Position numbers and translations under genes: made by a program. 64,000 bases of DNA, taken from NCBI GenBank assembly GCA_945877505.1, contig CAMDWT010000004.1:1-64000 (forward strand). The letters are read 5' to 3'. Under the pieces are notes generated by a model. It had not been told where the DNA came from, made no database searches, and worked only from the letters and a program-made list of their open reading frames with translations. The stretch is from Crenothrix polyspora (lineage in GTDB: Bacteria > Pseudomonadota > Gammaproteobacteria > Methylococcales > Methylomonadaceae). This document shows positions 59,990 to 64,000 of the stretch, piece by piece. Position 1 is the stretch's first letter, and each line of letters begins with the position of its first letter.

Positions 59990-60802
59990 TTGATGAGTTT
60001 GGCATATACAATTTCTGGATTTGCGGTAGGATTATTAGTTGGTATTACTGGAGTTGGTGGTGGCTCTTTGATGACACCTTTACTGGTATTTCTCTTCGGA
60101 TTTAATCCTGCGGTTGCCGTGGGGACTGATCTTTTATTTGCTGCAATCACTAAAACGGGTGGCGTTTGGGTGCACCATGGTAAGCATGGTTCGGTAGATT
60201 GGAGAATTGTAAGATGGATGGCGCTAGGTAGTATCCCTTTTGCCTTGATTACCTTGTTTGTTCTTAAGCATTTTATGGCTATAGGAAAGGAAACTACGGG
60301 GGTCATAACTTTTACGCTGGGAATTGCTCTGATATTAACGGCTGTTGCGTTGTTTGTGAGAAGCTTTTTATTAAATAGGGCGTCTAAACTAAAGCCAATA
60401 GATGATCAGCACAGTAACGCCAGCAATACGGCTCGGTTTAAACACTTTCAAATACCAGCAACAGTCCTTATTGGTGCCATATTAGGTGTGCTAGTAACAC
60501 TTTCATCGGTAGGCGCAGGCGCGTTGGGTACTGTTGCATTATTGTTTCTTTATCCTAAGATGACCACACTTAAAATTGTGGGTACTGATCTAGCTCATGC
60601 TATTCCACTAACCGCTGTTGCTGGGATTGGACATTTAAGTTTAGGTAATGTTGATTTGATTTTATTAGGTAGTTTATTAATAGGGTCTTTACCTGGTATT
60701 TGGCTCGGCAGTCACCTAAGCGCAAAGATTCCTGAACGATTTTTGAGGCCCGTTTTGGCTTCTATTTTATTGTTAATTGGGCTTAAGTTTGTTTTACAGT
60801 AA
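59990..60802 (+). CDS. TauE/SafE family sulfite exporter-like permease
   Basis: VGITGVGGGSLMTPLLVFLFGFNPAVAVGTDLLFAAITK. Confidence 0.92.
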   Translation: MMSLAYTISGFAVGLLVGITGVGGGSLMTPLLVFLFGFNPAVAVGTDLLFAAITKTGGVWVHHGKHGSVDWRIVRWMALGSIPFALITLFVLKHFMAIGKETTGVITFTLGIALILTAVALFVRSFLLNRASKLKPIDDQHSNASNTARFKHFQIPATVLIGAILGVLVTLSSVGAGALGTVALLFLYPKMTTLKIVGTDLAHAIPLTAVAGIGHLSLGNVDLILLGSLLIGSLPGIWLGSHLSAKIPERFLRPVLASILLLIGLKFVLQ

Positions 60803-60848
60803 AGAGCGCTAATTTTCTTATAGAAGTTTCACTGGTTGGAAACGGATC

Positions 60849-62282
60849 ATGAAAAAAATACTGTTTGTAACTAGTGAGGTATTCCCTCTGATTAAAACAG
60901 GTGGATTAGCCGATGTTTCAGCGAGTTTGCCGATTGCATTAAACGGGCTTAATGCGGATGTGCGCCTTCTAATACCCTATTATAAGGATCTTAATAAGAC
61001 CGAGGAAACGTACTATAAAAGTACAGTACACGTTAATAAGCGTAGCGTAAATATTTTAGAAACCTTTTTGCCAGAGACTCAGGTACTGGTTTGGTTAGTG
61101 GATTGCCCAGCACTCTTTGATTATCCAGGCAATCCTTATGTGGATGAGCAAGGTAATGATTGGTTGAATAATGCAGAGCGGTTTGCTTTGTTTTGTCGTG
61201 TTGCGGTTGAATTGGCAATGAATAGGGCTTACTTAGACTGGATGCCTGATGTTGTTCACTGTAATGATTGGCAAAGTGGACTAGTGCCTGCCTTACTGTC
61301 TACAGAAGTAGACCGACCTTCGACAGTATTTACGATTCATAATCTGGCTTACCAAGGCCTATTTCCAAAAAAGACTCACGCGTTATTGAATTTACCAAGA
61401 CAGTTTTGGCACCCTAATGGCATTGAATTTAATGGGATGCTGTCTTTTATGAAGGGTGGTTTGGCGTATGCCGATCGTATTACAACGGTAAGTCCTACTT
61501 ACGCTCAAGAAATACAAACAGCTGAGTTCGGTTATGGACTTGAAGGTTTATTAAGGCATCGAAATAAAGACCTTGTTGGTATTCTTAATGGTATAGATAT
61601 AGACCATTGGAATCCAGAAACGGATGTCTATCTTAATCAACATTACGGAATTTCAACATTAGATAAAAAACAGCTTAATAAAACGGCGTTACAAGCAAAA
61701 TATGGTTTATTTATTGATGCTAATGTTCCTGTTTTTGCACTGATTAGTCGCTTAGTAGAGCAAAAAGGTTTAGGTTTGATAGTAGACGCGCTACCTGAGA
61801 TGCTAAAGTTACCGTTACAATTTGTTTTACTCGGTAAGGGCGAAAAATATTTTGAACAACAGTTAGCCTTTTTTGCTAAGAAACATCCGCAACAAGTTGT
61901 CATTATTTTGGATTATGATGAAGCGCTGGCGCATCAATTTGAGGCAGCAGCGGATATTTTTTTAATGCCGTCATTATTTGAGCCCTGTGGCTTAAATCAG
62001 TTATATAGTCAGCGCTATGGAACAGTTCCTATTGTTAGAAAAACGGGTGGCCTAGCTGATACCGTTGTTGATGCCTTACCTGCAACTTTTAATGATAAAA
62101 CGGCCACTGGATTTGTGTTCAATGGGGCGTCATCAGGGGCATTACTGGAAGCTATTAAGCGTTCAATTATTGTTTATAGTGATTCGGAAAGATGGAAGGA
62201 GTTACAGCTTAACGGGATGCAAAAAAACGATTCTTGGCACAGTAGTGCGCAACGATACCTTGAATTGTATGAAGCATTATAG
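60849..62282 (+). CDS. glgA: Glycogen synthase (ADP-glucose)
   Basis: ILFVTSEVFPLIKTGGLADVSASLPIAL; HCNDWQSGLVPALL; MPSLFEPCGLNQLY. Confidence 0.97.
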   Translation: MKKILFVTSEVFPLIKTGGLADVSASLPIALNGLNADVRLLIPYYKDLNKTEETYYKSTVHVNKRSVNILETFLPETQVLVWLVDCPALFDYPGNPYVDEQGNDWLNNAERFALFCRVAVELAMNRAYLDWMPDVVHCNDWQSGLVPALLSTEVDRPSTVFTIHNLAYQGLFPKKTHALLNLPRQFWHPNGIEFNGMLSFMKGGLAYADRITTVSPTYAQEIQTAEFGYGLEGLLRHRNKDLVGILNGIDIDHWNPETDVYLNQHYGISTLDKKQLNKTALQAKYGLFIDANVPVFALISRLVEQKGLGLIVDALPEMLKLPLQFVLLGKGEKYFEQQLAFFAKKHPQQVVIILDYDEALAHQFEAAADIFLMPSLFEPCGLNQLYSQRYGTVPIVRKTGGLADTVVDALPATFNDKTATGFVFNGASSGALLEAIKRSIIVYSDSERWKELQLNGMQKNDSWHSSAQRYLELYEAL

Positions 62283-62418
62283 TTGATGCGGCGTTTCAAA
62301 ATTAAAGGCCGTTCACTTACGCATCTAGACTGATAATTTATTCTATTTAAGAATAATGAAGAAGCTGATATTCAACTGTTACAATACACTCATTTAAACT
62401 CGAACAAGAAGTCAAGAA

Positions 62419-64000
62419 ATGGATGTGATCCAACGTATTGCCGAAGAATTAGCTGTTAACATTAAACAGGTCAGTGCTGCAGTAACCTTGCTGGATGAGG
62501 GCGCAACAGTGCCTTTTATTTCTCGTTATCGAAAAGAAATAACGGGAGGCTTAGACGATACTCAATTAAGGCAATTGGAAGAACGTTTGGGTTATTTGCG
62601 TGAACTCAATGAGCGACGTAAAACCATTTTAGATAGTATTAGTTCACAAGATAAATTAACACCAGAACTAGCAAAAGCTATTAAAGATGCTGATACCAAA
62701 ACGTTGCTAGAAGATTTGTACTTACCCTATAAGCCTAAGCGACGCACCAAAGCACAGATTGCCCGTGAGGCGGGATTAGAACCGCTGGCTGATGCGCTGT
62801 TAAAGGATCGCGAATTGTTCCCTGAAAAAATTGCGATGAGTTATATAGATCTAGAAAAAGGCGTGCCAGATGTAGCTGCTGCTCTAGACGGAGCGCGACA
62901 AATTATTATGGAACGTATTTCAGAAAATGCAGAGTTGTTGGCTGAATTACGCGAGCGTGTTTGGAAAAATGGTTTTATTCACGCTACCGTTATTACCGAA
63001 AAAGAACAAGCCGCCGAAAAATTTAAGGATTATTTTGATTACCAAGAGGCGATTAATAAAATCCCATCGCATCGAGCATTAGCTTTATTTCGAGGTCGAA
63101 ATGAAGATTTGTTGTCTTTAACATTAAAGCCGGGTTTAGAAGAAAAAGACGAGCATGCACTTTGCGCTCAATTTGTCGCTAAACATCTTGATATAAAAGA
63201 ACCTATAGGTCCAGCGGATGCTTGGTTGGTTGAAACAGCTCGTTATGCTTGGAAAATTAAGTTATTTACGCGAATTGATTTGGACTTAAAACTCAGGCTG
63301 AGAGAAGCCGCTGAGATTGAAGCCATACGCGTTTTTGCAAGTAATTTACGAGACTTATTATTGGCGGCACCGGCAGGTCCCAAAGCGACAATGGGATTAG
63401 ATCCTGGGATCCGTACGGGTGTTAAAATTGCAATTGTCGATCCCACTGGAAAAGTGTTAGCAACCGATACGATCTATCCACATCCGCCACGCAAACAGTG
63501 GGATGAATCAATGGCGACCTTGGCAAAATTGATACAAAAGTACAAGGTTGATTTGGTAAGCATTGGTAATGGTACGGCATCGCGAGAAACTGACCAGTTA
63601 GTTGCGGATGTTATTAAACAATACAGCGAGCTTAAATTTACAAAAATAACGGTTTCAGAAGCGGGGGCATCTGTTTATTCGGCGTCTGAGCTCGCCGCTA
63701 AAGAATTTCCTGATTTAGATGTTTCATTGCGAGGCGCTGTTTCTATTGCGAGGCGTTTACAAGATCCTCTGGCAGAGTTGGTTAAAATTGATCCAAAATC
63801 TATAGGCGTTGGACAGTATCAACATGACGTCAATCAGTTTCAATTAGCCAAAGGACTGGATGTTGTTGTAGAGGATTGTGTAAACGCCGTTGGTGTCGAT
63901 GTTAATACGGCCTCCGTGTCTTTGTTAAAACAAGTTTCTGGGCTGTCAACCAGTGTCAGTGAAAATATTGTGGCTTTCCGTGATGAGAATGGCCCCTTTA
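62419..64000 (+). CDS. tex: Tex-family RNA-binding transcriptional accessory protein (truncated by window end)
   Basis: [73 protein letters not shown]. Confidence 0.95.
   Translation, partial: MDVIQRIAEELAVNIKQVSAAVTLLDEGATVPFISRYRKEITGGLDDTQLRQLEERLGYLRELNERRKTILDSISSQDKLTPELAKAIKDADTKTLLEDLYLPYKPKRRTKAQIAREAGLEPLADALLKDRELFPEKIAMSYIDLEKGVPDVAAALDGARQIIMERISENAELLAELRERVWKNGFIHATVITEKEQAAEKFKDYFDYQEAINKIPSHRALALFRGRNEDLLSLTLKPGLEEKDEHALCAQFVAKHLDIKEPIGPADAWLVETARYAWKIKLFTRIDLDLKLRLREAAEIEAIRVFASNLRDLLLAAPAGPKATMGLDPGIRTGVKIAIVDPTGKVLATDTIYPHPPRKQWDESMATLAKLIQKYKVDLVSIGNGTASRETDQLVADVIKQYSELKFTKITVSEAGASVYSASELAAKEFPDLDVSLRGAVSIARRLQDPLAELVKIDPKSIGVGQYQHDVNQFQLAKGLDVVVEDCVNAVGVDVNTASVSLLKQVSGLSTSVSENIVAFRDENGPF

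Noticed and set aside
59935-60306. Minus-strand 123-aa ORF opposite the TauE/SafE gene
   Set aside because: Shadow of a membrane-protein gene.
1-64000. Search for tRNA/rRNA genes, CRISPR arrays, prophage, toxin-antitoxin or restriction/defence genes
   Set aside because: None recognised by reading; gene content is almost wholly conserved core metabolism.

Overview
This 64 kb window is a chromosomal segment of a gammaproteobacterial methanotroph, most likely type I (Methylococcales). That placement is an inference from a linked RuMP cluster (hps-phi-tkt-tal-fba), a complete fhcBADC formyltransferase/hydrolase operon and glgA, all in a low-GC background. Most of the window is conserved housekeeping: yqgE-ruvX-pyrR-pyrB-pyrC', the dapC/dapD/dapE region, argS, priA, and the rpmF-plsX-fabH-fabD-fabG-acpP-fabF-pabC-mltG-tmk-holB-pilZ-tatD block. 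No tRNA, rRNA, CRISPR array, prophage or intact IS element was recognised. The strongest candidate for an undescribed system is a pair of adjacent genes (40826..41617 and 41620..42312, minus strand) inserted between tkt and tal of the RuMP cluster. Both encode membrane-tethered proteins carrying 15 copies in total (11 + 4) of a short motif, [ST]-x-V-x-[KR]-Y-[LMV]-x-x-[Q/K]. The architecture suggests a multivalent scaffold, possibly for formaldehyde-assimilation enzymes. Secondary observations include a pyrC whose metal-binding HxH is lost, a second divergent transketolase, a DUF4105 (Lnb N-terminal-like) protein between two lipoproteins, and a series of strong intergenic hairpins without T-tracts. 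All calls come from reading the sequence and the supplied ORF track; no database searches were run.
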